A stretch of DNA of 64,000 nucleotides from an uncultured Bacteroidia bacterium. Its GTDB lineage: Bacteria; Bacteroidota; Bacteroidia; Bacteroidales; UBA932. Every line of letters starts with the position of its first letter. Positions within the stretch are counted from its first letter, which is position 1. The translations under genes were made by a program, and so were the position numbers. Of the stretch, positions 34,066 to 43,280 are shown one piece after another. A model generated the notes under the pieces. That model did not search any database. It had not been told where the DNA came from and worked only from the letters and a program-made list of their open reading frames with translations. The stretch covers positions 38,852 through 102,851 of the forward strand of contig CADAIT010000007.1 of NCBI GenBank assembly GCA_902788095.1. Direction: 5' to 3'.

Positions 34066-35703
34066 ATGAAAAAAACTGTCCTGGCGCTTGCGCTGTTTCT
34101 CCTGGTTCCGGTGGTGGCTTTGGCCCAATCCCTGGAAAGCAATCTGATAGATGCCGTTACCTTGTATGGAAACGGCCAGTACACGCGTGCCCGGGACATC
34201 CTCCACAGCTTGTCCGTCGCCGCACCGGAAAACGACGCCGTGTGGTATTATCTGGCGCAGACGCAGTGGCAGACATCGGACAAAGAAGCCGCGGAAACTT
34301 CCCTGAAAAAAGCCATTGCCCTGGACAGCACCAATTTCTGGTACCGCCGCCTGCTGGGACGCATGTATCTGATGCAAAACCGCACGGAGGAGGCCATGAC
34401 CACCTACGAAGGCCTGGTGAAAGCCTTCCCGGACAAAAACTCGGCCGTGTACGAGCTGCTGGACATTTACCTGGCGCGGAAAGAATTTGAGAAGGCACTG
34501 GCCACCCTGAACGAGATTGAAGGCCAGCGCGGTCCTTCGGAAGAAGTCACCCGCACCCGCTACGACATTTACACGGCCATGGGCAAGCAGGAAGAAGGCA
34601 TTGCGCAGCTGGAGAAGTTCAACGAAAAATACGCTTCTCCCTCCATCCTGTCCATGCTGGGAGACTACTACGTGCAGGATTTCGCCGACTCCGTCGCCCA
34701 GGTGCGCTATGAGGAAGCCCTGGCGCTGGACAGCAGTTACATGCCTGCCATCCTGGGCATGTCGGAAGTGTATCGGCACACCCGCCGCTACCCGGAATAC
34801 TTCCGGACGCTGGACAAGTTTTTTAGCTCGGATGAAATTCCCGCCGGCAGCAAAACCCTGTACCTGAACAACCTCACCCGTGCCATAGACCCCAAAATCC
34901 TGCAGCTGCACCGGGCCGGGTTCGACAGCCTGGTACAGAGAACGGCGCAGGTGCACCCCGGGGACAGCACCGTACTGGCCGCCGTCGGCAGTTACTATTA
35001 CGGGACCGGACGGGAGGCCGAAGCCGGCAAATGGTTCCGGGAGGCCGCCGACCGCTTCCCCGCCAGCCTGGGACAGACGGCCACCTACGTCCAGTATCTG
35101 TCGCTGCAAAAAACGTGGCCGGAACTGCAGGTGCGCGCCACGGAGGCCTACAGCCGCTTCGACGAACTGGCTTTCCTGGACTATGCCAACCTGGCCAACT
35201 ATGAGCTGAAAGAGTACGAGCCCATCGTAAGGAACTGCCGGAATGTGCTCTCCCGCTACCCAAAGGACAAAGACATCTGCCTGGGCGCGCTGTCCATGAT
35301 GGGCGACGCCTACCACGCCATGGGAGAGAGCAAACAGGCGTTCAAAACCTACGAGAAAGCCCTCAAGCTGAAGCCGGACTACGCGCCGGTGTTGAACAAC
35401 TACGCCTACTACCTGAGCCAGGAAGGGAAAAAACTGAAAAAGGCCTATGCCATGTCCAAGAAAACCGTGGAGGCGGAACCGGACAACGCCACCTATCTGG
35501 ACACCTTCGCCTGGATTTTGCACCTGATGGGCAAAGACCTGGAAGCCAAGCCTTTCTTCAAGCATGCCATGCTGTATGGCGGCAAGGAAAGCGCCGTCAT
35601 CCTCCGGCACTACGCCACGGTCCTGGATGCCCTGGGAGAGCCTGAAACCGCCGAGGTATATCGCAAACAGGCCGAGCGCCTGGAACCTACTGAACAGCCA
35701 TGA
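34066..35703 (+). CDS. Secreted TPR-repeat protein
   Basis: A 545-residue protein with a signal peptide (MKKTVLALALFLLVPVVALAQ), then tetratricopeptide repeats along its length. Examples are AVTLYGNGQYTRARDILHSL, AVWYYLAQTQWQTSDKEAAETSLKKAIALDSTNFWYRRLLGRMY and AFKTYEKALKLKPDYAPVLNNYAYYLSQEGKKLKKA. It probably works as a scaffold in the periplasm or at the outer membrane. The stop overlaps the ATG of the next, EnvC-like gene (ATGA at 35700-35703), so the two are coupled and may act together in the envelope. In-frame codons before 34066 lie within the promoter. Confidence 0.88.
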   Translation: MKKTVLALALFLLVPVVALAQSLESNLIDAVTLYGNGQYTRARDILHSLSVAAPENDAVWYYLAQTQWQTSDKEAAETSLKKAIALDSTNFWYRRLLGRMYLMQNRTEEAMTTYEGLVKAFPDKNSAVYELLDIYLARKEFEKALATLNEIEGQRGPSEEVTRTRYDIYTAMGKQEEGIAQLEKFNEKYASPSILSMLGDYYVQDFADSVAQVRYEEALALDSSYMPAILGMSEVYRHTRRYPEYFRTLDKFFSSDEIPAGSKTLYLNNLTRAIDPKILQLHRAGFDSLVQRTAQVHPGDSTVLAAVGSYYYGTGREAEAGKWFREAADRFPASLGQTATYVQYLSLQKTWPELQVRATEAYSRFDELAFLDYANLANYELKEYEPIVRNCRNVLSRYPKDKDICLGALSMMGDAYHAMGESKQAFKTYEKALKLKPDYAPVLNNYAYYLSQEGKKLKKAYAMSKKTVEAEPDNATYLDTFAWILHLMGKDLEAKPFFKHAMLYGGKESAVILRHYATVLDALGEPETAEVYRKQAERLEPTEQP

Positions 35704-36908
35704 GAAAACTCCTGTACAGCCTCCTGTTGACCTTGTGCGTCTGTCTCCCCGTCCAGGGACAGAAAAAGACCTCCATGAAAACGCTGGAGAATCAGCGGGC
35801 GCAGCTGGAGAAGGAAATCGCCACCCTCAACCGGCAGCTGGCCCAAAACGCCAAGAACAGCTCGGAGGCCATCAGCAGCCTTGCCCTGGTGCGCAGCAAA
35901 ATATCTGCCCGGGAAAAACTCATTGCCGGCTGCGACCAGACGTTGCACGTGCTGAACGACTCCATCCGTACCTGTCAGGGGGAAATCGACCGGCTGCAGG
36001 ATCGCCACGACACCCTTTCGCTGTACTACGCCCGCCTCATCCGCGGCTCCTACAAGAACCGTGACAGCCGCCTGTGGTACATGTACCTGCTGTCCAGCGA
36101 GTCGTTGGGACAAGGTTTGCGCCGCTTCGGATACCTGCGCAGCCTCTCGTCCCAGATGAGTGAGCAGGCGGTAAAAATTCAGGAAACCCAGGCGCAGCTG
36201 GAGGTGGAACGGGAACGTCTGTCGGCGCTGAAAGGACAGGCGGAAACGATGCGAAAAAAGGTGGTGCAGGAGCGCAGCAGCCTGCAAAGCGAGGAGGCCG
36301 AGCACAACCGCCTGGTGGACCGCCTGCACAAAGACCGCAAAAAATACCAGCAGCAGCTGAAGGAGAAAAACCAGCAAAAGGAGGCGCTGAACCGTAAAAT
36401 CGCAGACCTCATCCGGCAGCAGCAAAAGGCCGCCGCATCCCAGGCCAAGAAGGGCAAGGGCGGCGCCAAAACCACCTCCACGGAGATTGACTCCAAGCTG
36501 TCCAACGAATTCACCGCCAACAAAGGCCGATTGCCGTGGCCGGTGGAAGGCGCCATCATTGAACGCTTCGGCAAGCACAAGCATCCGGTCTATCAAAACG
36601 TGGACCTGCCGCATAACAACGGCGTCACCCTGGCCGTCAAACGCGGCGCGCAGGCAAAAGCCGTGTTCAACGGAACCGTAACGCAAATTGTGGTGCTGCC
36701 CGGTTACAACCAGTGCGTACTGGTGAACCACGGCGCATACTTCACCCTGTACAGCAAGCTCAAGAGCGTGGCGGTAAAAGTGGGGCAGAAAGTCACTACC
36801 GGTCAGGTGGTGGGTACGGTAGATACCATCGCCGGCGAAGACCTGTTCCACTTTGAACTGTGGAACGGCTCCACGCCGCAGAATCCGGAAAACTGGTTAC
36901 GCCGCTAA
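35700..36908 (+). CDS. EnvC-like murein hydrolase activator with a degenerate LytM domain
   Basis: A 402-residue protein: signal peptide (MRKLLYSLLLTLCVCLPVQGQ), a long coiled coil over about residues 25-250 (ENQRAQLEKEIATLNRQLAQ) and a C-terminal LytM/M23 fold from about 275. The catalytic positions are changed. The first HxxxD is replaced around KHPVYQNVDLPHNN, and the last HxH appears as LFHFELW. This is the pattern of EnvC/NlpD proteins, which activate amidases rather than cut peptidoglycan. It is translationally coupled to the TPR gene and ends one base before the convergent ispE stop. Confidence 0.88.
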   Translation: MRKLLYSLLLTLCVCLPVQGQKKTSMKTLENQRAQLEKEIATLNRQLAQNAKNSSEAISSLALVRSKISAREKLIAGCDQTLHVLNDSIRTCQGEIDRLQDRHDTLSLYYARLIRGSYKNRDSRLWYMYLLSSESLGQGLRRFGYLRSLSSQMSEQAVKIQETQAQLEVERERLSALKGQAETMRKKVVQERSSLQSEEAEHNRLVDRLHKDRKKYQQQLKEKNQQKEALNRKIADLIRQQQKAAASQAKKGKGGAKTTSTEIDSKLSNEFTANKGRLPWPVEGAIIERFGKHKHPVYQNVDLPHNNGVTLAVKRGAQAKAVFNGTVTQIVVLPGYNQCVLVNHGAYFTLYSKLKSVAVKVGQKVTTGQVVGTVDTIAGEDLFHFELWNGSTPQNPENWLRR

Positions 36909-36909
36909 G

Positions 36910-37746
36910 CTATTCCTTGGGAAATATCCCGAAACAGGCGCTGCCGCTGCCGCTCATGGCTGCGTACAGCGCACCCCGTTCATACAGGGACGCCTTCACC
37001 TTTGCAAGCGCGGGGTGGGCGGCGAACACTGTTTGCTCAAAGTCGTTTTTCAGCGCCTCCTTCCAGGTGGAAACAGGCTGCCGAAGCACCTCCCGCAGCG
37101 CTTTCTCCGGAACACGGGGCACAATGCCACGGTAAGCCTCGGCGGTAGAAACGGCTATGCCTTCCGGCACCACCACCTCCAGTTTATAAGGACTCAGGTC
37201 CACGGAAAAAGGCTCCAGCACCTCTCCGCGGCCGCTGCCGAACATGGGCCGGTTGTACACGAAGAAGGCACAGTCGCTGCCCAGACGGGCGGCATAAGCG
37301 GCCAGGGCGGCATCGTCCAGGGCCAGTCCGCAGAGTTCCGCCATGGCGCGGAGGGCAAAGGCGGCATCGGCGCTTCCTCCTCCCAGGCCGGCACCCACCG
37401 GAGAGCGTTTCTCCAGGAAAATCTTCATGGGCGGCAGGTCATAATCGGCGGCCAGCAGCATATACGCCTTGGCCGTCAAGTCTTTGAGCGGTTCCCAGTC
37501 CACGCCTTCCTTCCGGGCGATGGTAATCATGAGCTTGCCGTCGGGTGAGATGGCCTGCGCAAGGGCGCCGTACCGTTCCTTCAGGCCGGCCAGGGTGCGG
37601 CTGTAGTCGTCGGCCCGGATGAGTTCCAGGCAGTCGCTGATTTCCGGGTACGGGACAAAGAGCGTTTCCAGGTCGTGGAAGCCGTCCGGGCGGCGGCGGA
37701 GCACATGGAGCCCGAGGTTGATTTTGACGTTGGGATAGCAAATCAT
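36910..37746 (-). CDS. ispE: 4-diphosphocytidyl-2-C-methyl-D-erythritol kinase
   Basis: A 278-residue GHMP kinase of the MEP isoprenoid pathway. Signatures are YPNVKINLGLHVLRRRPDGFHDLET at the N-terminus, the ATP loop SPVGAGLGGGSADAAFAL and the C-terminal AAMSGSGSACFGIF. The in-frame frame continues far upstream, but the ATG at 37746 begins the family homology and lies just after the promoter box. Slightly short of the E. coli enzyme but complete. Confidence 0.93.
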   Translation of the reverse strand: MICYPNVKINLGLHVLRRRPDGFHDLETLFVPYPEISDCLELIRADDYSRTLAGLKERYGALAQAISPDGKLMITIARKEGVDWEPLKDLTAKAYMLLAADYDLPPMKIFLEKRSPVGAGLGGGSADAAFALRAMAELCGLALDDAALAAYAARLGSDCAFFVYNRPMFGSGRGEVLEPFSVDLSPYKLEVVVPEGIAVSTAEAYRGIVPRVPEKALREVLRQPVSTWKEALKNDFEQTVFAAHPALAKVKASLYERGALYAAMSGSGSACFGIFPKE

Positions 37747-37750
37747 GCTA

Positions 37751-37758
37751 CAAAGATA
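37751..37758 (-). promoter_or_regulatory. -7 promoter box of ispE
   Basis: The minus strand reads TATCTTTG four bases before the start codon. The rest of the gap to the divergent lipoprotein gene (37759-37872) shows nothing clear. Confidence 0.6.
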
Positions 37759-37872
37759 CGGTTGAAATCGGTAGAAACAGCAAAAAAACATGTGAAACAA
37801 CACTTTTTTTCTTACGATTGTAGGTTTTTCGGCCCTTGTTTCCCATCTTGCCGCCCATAAAAAGTGAATGTC

Positions 37873-39081
37873 ATGTGCAAGTTGATTCGATGGGTTCTTT
37901 TCTTTTTGGCTGTTTGCTCCTGCCAGGCTCCTTTGTTTGACACCGCTCCCCGCTCGGGAAATCCTTATTCCGCCCACCCGCCCGTCCGGCCCGGGGAAAG
38001 CACGGACTCCCTGTCCACGCTGCCGAGCCTGTATGCGACGGCCGTCTGCTACCCCGACAGCGTGGACTGGCGGGCAGGCGAGGATGGCGCCGCCATGCTG
38101 TTCCTCCTTAGGGAGGGCAAGGAAGTGCTCCGTGTTCCCGTCAGCGGACGGGCGTCGGCTTATCGGCACCGGATTATGAAGGGGCAACTGTGGACCGATT
38201 ACTGCGAAAAGGGCCAGACGGTGGTTTGCTGCAATGGGGAGGAACGCTTCCGCTTTGCCGGAGAGGAGGTGCTCGGCGGCTTCTGGGTACAGGACGACCG
38301 CGTGTACACCCTGGGGCAACGCGCAGGCGGAGGCGGCATCTCGTTCCGCATCGACGGGACAGAGTGTTTCTCGTCACAAAACGGCGTACTTATGAACGCG
38401 GCCGACGGAGGCGGATGGGAGGGCGGCGCATTTTCCATAGACACGACCGGCATATATTATGCCTACGGCGTCCCTGTCCGGAAACAGGAGGCCGTAACAT
38501 GGGAATACCGTATTATGAAAGAAGACCGGGTGGAAAAAATCCTGCCTCCCAGCGCCGATTGCCGGGTGTATGACATCCGGGTCTGGAACGGCATGGTTTA
38601 TCGCTTCGAAGACCGTGGCGGCGTCCTGTGCCTGGTAAAAGGAGAGACCTACCTGAACCTGTCGTTCCTGCCCGGCGAGGTTCCTCACTACTGCAAATTG
38701 GTGCCCGCGGGAGACCGCATGCTGCTCAAGGGATACAGTTATCGGCCCCATTTCACGTACTGGCTGCGCGACCAGGACGACCTGGTATGCGCGGTGTCCG
38801 GCGGGCATGCCGTAAGCGAACTGGCCATGGACGGGGACGACTACGGCTATTTGCTGGAAAACGACGACGGAAGCGTGCTGGGCGTCTATCTGGGGCAGGA
38901 GGCCGTCGTGCTCTCCAAGGGCCGGCACGTGCTCACGTCGTCCCGTTGCGTGCAGTACCGGAAACAGCTGTTCGGAGCGGCGCTCACCGCCGCCCAGGGA
39001 CAGCGGCACCTCCTCGTCCGCGACCGCGACACCCTGGCGCTGCGTTTCAACGGTTATTTTACTTCCATTCAAATCGACTGA
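37873..39081 (+). CDS. Lipoprotein of unknown function with propeller-like repeats
   Basis: A 402-residue lipoprotein (MCKLIRWVLFFLAVCSC, lipid cysteine after VCS). The mature part is beta-rich with recurring aromatic-aspartate strands (GGFWVQDDRVYTLGQRAGGGG, AFSIDTTGIYYAYGVPVRK, DIRVWNGMVYRFEDRGGVLCLVKG, MDGDDYGYLLENDDGSVLG), compatible with a beta-propeller. No catalytic motif is seen. It precedes comM with a three-base gap, so it is probably co-transcribed, which does not explain its role. A GTG at 37864 is an alternative start, but the ATG gives the standard short lipoprotein signal. Confidence 0.7.
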   Translation: MCKLIRWVLFFLAVCSCQAPLFDTAPRSGNPYSAHPPVRPGESTDSLSTLPSLYATAVCYPDSVDWRAGEDGAAMLFLLREGKEVLRVPVSGRASAYRHRIMKGQLWTDYCEKGQTVVCCNGEERFRFAGEEVLGGFWVQDDRVYTLGQRAGGGGISFRIDGTECFSSQNGVLMNAADGGGWEGGAFSIDTTGIYYAYGVPVRKQEAVTWEYRIMKEDRVEKILPPSADCRVYDIRVWNGMVYRFEDRGGVLCLVKGETYLNLSFLPGEVPHYCKLVPAGDRMLLKGYSYRPHFTYWLRDQDDLVCAVSGGHAVSELAMDGDDYGYLLENDDGSVLGVYLGQEAVVLSKGRHVLTSSRCVQYRKQLFGAALTAAQGQRHLLVRDRDTLALRFNGYFTSIQID

Positions 39082-39084
39082 ACC

Positions 39085-40644
39085 ATGATTGTTTATATTC
39101 GCAGCGCAAAATGCCTGGGTATCCGGGCTGTTCCGGTTACCGTAGAAGTCAATATCACCCTGGGTATCGGAATCCATTTGGTCGGACTGGCCGATGCCGC
39201 CGTAAAAGAAAGCCTCCTGCGGACGGTAACGGCCCTGCAGGCGAAAGGCTTCCATATTCCGGGCAAGCGTATTGTCATCAACCTGGCACCGGCCGACATG
39301 CACAAGCAAGGCAGCGGTTACGATTTGCCCATTGCCCTGGGCGTCATTGCCGCGTCGGGCCAACGCGCCCTTCCGGGACTGGACAAATACCTGATTATGG
39401 GAGAGTTGGGCCTGGACGGAAGCATTCGCCCGGTAAGCGGAGCCCTTCCCATGGTGGAGCTGGCCATGCAAGAAGGCCTACGGGGGTGTATCCTGCCCGA
39501 AGAAAGCGCCCTGGAGGCCGCCGACTTCACGCATACACAGGTGTTCGGCGTCAAATCCCTGGAGGAGGTGCTGCTGATTCTGGAAGAGCGGGAGGACCCT
39601 TCGCATCTGCTGGTATGGAACACGGAGCGTTACCGGCTGGCCCTCGCGGAACCGGCCCGCCCTTCGGGTTCGTTTATGGATTTTGCCGATATCATCGGCC
39701 AGCAAGGGGCCAAGCGCGGCGTGGAAATTGCCGCAGCCGGCGGGCACAACGTACTGCTGATAGGCGCGCCCGGAAGCGGAAAAAGTTCCATCGCAAAGGC
39801 CATGGCGGGCATTCTCCCGCCCATGAGCCTGGAGGAAAGCGTCCTTACATCCAAAGTGTATTCCGTGGCGGGACGCCATACGGGACGGCCCGGACTCCTG
39901 CGCACACGGCCCTTCCGGGCGCCGCACATATCGGCCTCCAAGGCGGCCATGCTGGGCGGCGGAAGCGGAGAAAACATCCTGCCGGGAGAGGTGTCGCTCT
40001 CCACCGGCGGCATCCTGTTCCTGGACGAGTTCTGCGAGGCGCCCAAAAGCACGCTGGAAGCACTCCGGGCGCCGTTGGAAGACCGGAAAGTGTGCATTTC
40101 GCGGCTCAAGGCCAAGATTGAATACCCCGCTTCTTTCATGCTGGTGGCGGCCTCCAACCCCTGCCCCTGCGGCTACTACGGGGAAGGCGAACGCTGCACC
40201 TGCACGCCCGGCCAGCGGCTGGCCTACCTGTCCAAACTGTCCGGTCCCATCATGGACAGAATTGACATTCAGCTGCTTTGCAGGCCGGTCCAGACCACGG
40301 CCCTCATCCGGGGCGAGAAGGCCGAGCCGTCGGCTGCCATCGCAGAAAGAGTGCTCCGGGCGCGCGAAGTGCAGCGCCAGCGCTTTGCCGGGAGCGGCAT
40401 TTTCACCAATGCAGAGATGGACAGCAAGCAGTTGGAACGCTTCTGCCCGCTCTCGGACGCCTGCAAGGAACTGCTGGAGCAGATTATCGACAAGATGGGC
40501 CTGAGCGCCCGCGCCTATACGCGCATTGTCAAGATTGCCCGTACCATTGCCGATTTGGCCGGCGCCCCCGACCTTGAACCCGCCCACCTGGCCGAGGCCG
40601 CCAGTTACCGCTTCCTGGACCGTCGCAATGTGCTGGATTTGTAA
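39085..40644 (+). CDS. comM: YifB/ComM-family Mg-chelatase-like AAA+ ATPase
   Basis: A 519-residue protein. The N-terminal S5-like domain (IVYIRSAKCLGIRAVPVTVEVNITLGIGIHLVGLADAAVKES) precedes the AAA+ core. The core has Walker A GAPGSGKSS near residue 227, Walker B ILFLDEFCEAP, and a cysteine cluster NPCPCGYYGEGERCTCTPGQ. The C-terminal chelatase helical domain (GLSARAYTRIVKIARTIADLAG) completes it. In competent bacteria ComM is a branch-migration helicase that extends heteroduplexes during transformation. The role here is inferred from the family. Confidence 0.93.
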   Translation: MIVYIRSAKCLGIRAVPVTVEVNITLGIGIHLVGLADAAVKESLLRTVTALQAKGFHIPGKRIVINLAPADMHKQGSGYDLPIALGVIAASGQRALPGLDKYLIMGELGLDGSIRPVSGALPMVELAMQEGLRGCILPEESALEAADFTHTQVFGVKSLEEVLLILEEREDPSHLLVWNTERYRLALAEPARPSGSFMDFADIIGQQGAKRGVEIAAAGGHNVLLIGAPGSGKSSIAKAMAGILPPMSLEESVLTSKVYSVAGRHTGRPGLLRTRPFRAPHISASKAAMLGGGSGENILPGEVSLSTGGILFLDEFCEAPKSTLEALRAPLEDRKVCISRLKAKIEYPASFMLVAASNPCPCGYYGEGERCTCTPGQRLAYLSKLSGPIMDRIDIQLLCRPVQTTALIRGEKAEPSAAIAERVLRAREVQRQRFAGSGIFTNAEMDSKQLERFCPLSDACKELLEQIIDKMGLSARAYTRIVKIARTIADLAGAPDLEPAHLAEAASYRFLDRRNVLDL

Positions 40645-40669
40645 AATAGTATCATTTTTAGTATCTTTG
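40639..40669 (+). promoter_or_regulatory. Promoter of hicA-hicB-tsaE
   Basis: TTG at 40639-40641, a 20-bp spacer, then TATCTTTG at 40662-40669, two bases before the hicA ATG. Confidence 0.65.
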
Positions 40670-40671
40670 CC

Positions 40672-40923
40672 ATGTCAACGAAAGACAAACTGATAGAGCG
40701 GTTCAAAAAACTGCCGAAAGACTTTACTTTTGATGAGTTGATTGCTGTTTTTAACACCTTTGGCTTTACGGTAAATAACAAGGGCGCAACTTCCGGGTCA
40801 CGCGTTCGTTTGGAAAGAGGAAATGATTATTATAATTTTCATCGGCCCCACCCTTCTCAGATTATAAAGCCGGCAAGTTTAAAAGCAGCTTATGTTTACT
40901 TGCGAGATTTAAACTTACTATGA
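40672..40923 (+). CDS. hicA: HicA-like mRNA interferase toxin
   Basis: An 83-residue protein with the double-stranded RNA-binding-like HicA fold. It has a helix (LIERFKKLPKDFTFDELIAVFNTFGF), then SGSRVRLERGNDYYNFHRPHPSQIIKPASLKAAYVYL. The histidine in FHRPHPS is at the position of the HicA catalytic histidine. The gene is AT-richer than its neighbours. It sits directly upstream of the antitoxin (one base apart), the usual order. Confidence 0.88.
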   Translation: MSTKDKLIERFKKLPKDFTFDELIAVFNTFGFTVNNKGATSGSRVRLERGNDYYNFHRPHPSQIIKPASLKAAYVYLRDLNLL

Positions 40924-40924
40924 T

Positions 40925-41254
40925 ATGGGACAACTGCATTACAAGGGCTACACCGGGTGTGTAGAATATGACGAAGAGAATAATTACTTCTACGGACATG
41001 TCCTCGGGCTCCATCGGGATGGTATCAGCTATGAGGGAACTACGGCCGATGAGCTGAAAAAAGACTTTCAAGACGGGATTGAGGACTATTTGGCACACTG
41101 TAAGGAAAATGGGAAGAAACCGGAGAAATCCTTCAGCGGGAAAACCGTTGTCAGGATGTCTTCTCTTTTACACGAAAAGGCTGCCGTCATAGCACGGGAA
41201 CGAGGAATCAGCCTGAATGAATTCATTAACCAGGCTATCGCTGCTGCTTTATGA
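40925..41254 (+). CDS. hicB: HicB-like antitoxin
   Basis: A 109-residue protein with an N-terminal partial RNase H-like HicB fold (YKGYTGCVEYDEENNYFYGHVLGLHRDGISYEGTTADELKKDFQDGIEDYL). A C-terminal ribbon-helix-helix-like DNA-binding tail follows (LLHEKAAVIARERGISLNEFINQAIAAAL). It should neutralise HicA and repress the operon. The TGA stop overlaps the ATG of tsaE, coupling the antitoxin to an essential gene. Confidence 0.9.
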   Translation: MGQLHYKGYTGCVEYDEENNYFYGHVLGLHRDGISYEGTTADELKKDFQDGIEDYLAHCKENGKKPEKSFSGKTVVRMSSLLHEKAAVIARERGISLNEFINQAIAAAL

Positions 41255-41676
41255 AACACCAGATTCAGATTACCGGGCTCCAAGACCTGGAGCGGGCAGC
41301 GAGGGAGTTCCTCGGGCTGCTGGGGAGCCACACGCTGGTGGCGTTTTATGCACCTATGGGTGCCGGAAAAACCACTTTTACCACGGCCGTTTGCAAGGTG
41401 CTGGGAGTAGAGGAAGATGCCATTTCCTCCCCTACCTTCGCCATTGTGAACGAGTACAGGGGGAAGGGAGGACGGCCCATTTTCCACTTCGATTTTTACC
41501 GGATAGACAAGCCGGCGGAGGCCTTGGACATCGGCCTGTACGACTACTTGGATTCCGGGGAACTGTGCTTGATGGAATGGCCCGAGAACGTGGAAGACCT
41601 CTTGCCGGAGGAGACCTTGCGTGTGCAGATTTCCGTGCAGCCAGATGGCAGCCGCCTGCTGGCCTGGGAAGACTAA
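41251..41676 (+). CDS. tsaE: tRNA threonylcarbamoyladenosine synthesis ATPase TsaE
   Basis: A 141-residue P-loop protein required, with TsaB and TsaD, for t6A37 modification of tRNAs decoding ANN codons. Visible features are Walker A FYAPMGAGKTTFTTA, SSPTFAIVNEYRG, FHFDFYRIDKPAEALDIGLYDYL and LMEWPENV. The start overlaps hicB (ATGA), and no separate promoter is seen, so it appears to be translated from the toxin-antitoxin message. The end overlaps the convergent CotH gene by four bases. Confidence 0.94.
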   Translation: MKHQIQITGLQDLERAAREFLGLLGSHTLVAFYAPMGAGKTTFTTAVCKVLGVEEDAISSPTFAIVNEYRGKGGRPIFHFDFYRIDKPAEALDIGLYDYLDSGELCLMEWPENVEDLLPEETLRVQISVQPDGSRLLAWED

Positions 41677-43280
41677 AGCTGCGCCTGCATTACCTGCAGG
41701 TGCTTCCTGTAATTGTGCTTGAGGCGCTGCACGGCCTCGTGAAAGGACAGGTTTTCGTCCCCGTTGATGATCTGGCCACCGTTCAGGCTGCGGTCATCGG
41801 CCGGGTTCCACAGCTTAAAGTTCAGTTTGGCACTCTCCGTGAGCAGCGCTTCCCATTCGTCCATGTAGGCGGGAATGGTTTCCAGCTGCGGCAGAAGCTC
41901 GCTGAAACGGGCTTTTACTTTGGCCGCGAAGGCGGGATCCTGGAACAGGCGCTCGTACCAGATGGCCTTGCCGTTTACCAGCCGCGTTTCCCCTGCCGAC
42001 GTATAGAAGGACAGGATGCCCCAGTCAAAGTCCCAGCAGGGACCGGCCATGAGCTTGCCGTCCCGCGTCTTGTTCATGAACACGCTGCCCGGATTCCCCA
42101 GTTCATGGTTACACATAATCTCAAACACCAGCCAGTAGTCCACAAACGAATCCACGTCTATATAGTGGGCATAGCCGGTTTCCGGATGGGCGAAATCGGC
42201 CCCGTAAATGGCATTGGCGGTGAGGCTGATGTACGACTTTATGAGCGAAAGCTGCTCGGAGGTAATCTCGTCCGGATCCGGGTTCTTTACGCCGAACGGG
42301 ATTCCGTTCACCTTTCCGTTCATCCCATAGTAATACCCGTGCGGATCCAGCCACTGCACCTGGTTGTCATAATGCCAGTCGCACTCCAGCAGATAGCCGT
42401 CGTCCCCGACATTCACCCGATGGCCGTCCACCCGTACCTGTTCGATAAGCAGGTAGTTTCCAAGGTGCTTCCCGTCCAGGACCAGCTCCACCGGCACGCA
42501 GCCGGGCGTCCAGGCAAGGCTAGTCATGGACGACACCTTCATGGACACAAGGTTTCGCATGAGGGTCCGATCACAAAAGTTCGCCAGCAGCACCCAGCGT
42601 TTATGTTTGGGAAGGCCGAAAATGGACGCTTTCTCGTCCAGTTTTATCAGGTAGGGCTTCTTGGGCCAGGACCAGGTAGAATTACCGCGCCCGCGCACCC
42701 GGCATGAAACCGGCTGCAAGCTTTCGTACGCACCCGCGCCCTTGATATACAGACTGGCCGGCACTTCCTCTGTCTTGGAATGGACGCCCTTTCCGCCTTC
42801 CGTATCCAGATACACTACCGGCAGGCCCGTATTTACTTGTACACGAACCGTTTGCTGCTCGGAGCGGACAGTAAAAAAGAGAGAGGTCACATAGGAAGTC
42901 TGGCCCGTTTCCGCATTACTGAGCGGAACCACCAGGCAAACCTGGGTGTCGTACACCTCTTCCACTCCCATGTCTTTCAGGACGGCCACATACTCCCCTT
43001 CCCGCCCGGTACGGTGGAACCTTTCCAACGAAAAGGCCGCAGGCGCCTCTCCGATCCCGTCTTGCAAGGTCAGGGATGTGATAACATAAGCAGGGTCCTT
43101 CACCGTGAAGGCCAGTTCTGCACGGCCTCCTGCCGGAAGGACCAGACTGCGTTGGGAAACAGTAATGGAATGCAGGCGAACCTCCGTGGGCGTGGGCGCT
43201 TCCGGGTCGATTTCCTCCCTGGTACAGGCCGCGAGGACCAGGCAGACCGCTGACAGTATGAGCAGCACCCTACTCCGCAT
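41673..43280 (-). CDS. CotH-like kinase-fold lipoprotein
   Basis: A 535-residue lipoprotein (MRSRVLLILSAVCLVLAAC). Residues about 20-150 are an Ig-like stretch (VRLHSITVSQRSLVLPAGGRAELAFTV). The CotH domain follows with RGRGNSTWSWPKKPYLIKL, KHKRWVLLANFCDRTLMRN, GNYLLIEQVRV and the metal-site motif GPCWDFDWGI. CotH proteins are secreted atypical protein kinases in spore formers; Bacteroidetes homologues are surface proteins of unknown target. The ATG at 43280 begins the signal peptide; the one at 43301 is deeper inside the end of sufD. It follows the suf cluster with an overlap and is probably read from it. Confidence 0.88.
   Translation of the reverse strand: MRSRVLLILSAVCLVLAACTREEIDPEAPTPTEVRLHSITVSQRSLVLPAGGRAELAFTVKDPAYVITSLTLQDGIGEAPAAFSLERFHRTGREGEYVAVLKDMGVEEVYDTQVCLVVPLSNAETGQTSYVTSLFFTVRSEQQTVRVQVNTGLPVVYLDTEGGKGVHSKTEEVPASLYIKGAGAYESLQPVSCRVRGRGNSTWSWPKKPYLIKLDEKASIFGLPKHKRWVLLANFCDRTLMRNLVSMKVSSMTSLAWTPGCVPVELVLDGKHLGNYLLIEQVRVDGHRVNVGDDGYLLECDWHYDNQVQWLDPHGYYYGMNGKVNGIPFGVKNPDPDEITSEQLSLIKSYISLTANAIYGADFAHPETGYAHYIDVDSFVDYWLVFEIMCNHELGNPGSVFMNKTRDGKLMAGPCWDFDWGILSFYTSAGETRLVNGKAIWYERLFQDPAFAAKVKARFSELLPQLETIPAYMDEWEALLTESAKLNFKLWNPADDRSLNGGQIINGDENLSFHEAVQRLKHNYRKHLQVMQAQL

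Noticed and set aside
35700-36908. Active M23 endopeptidase
   Set aside because: The metal-binding His/Asp positions of the LytM fold are replaced, so an EnvC-like activator is the better reading.
37747-38319. Longer form of ispE starting near 38319
   Set aside because: The extension crosses the ispE promoter box and the opposite lipoprotein gene, and adds no IspE homology.
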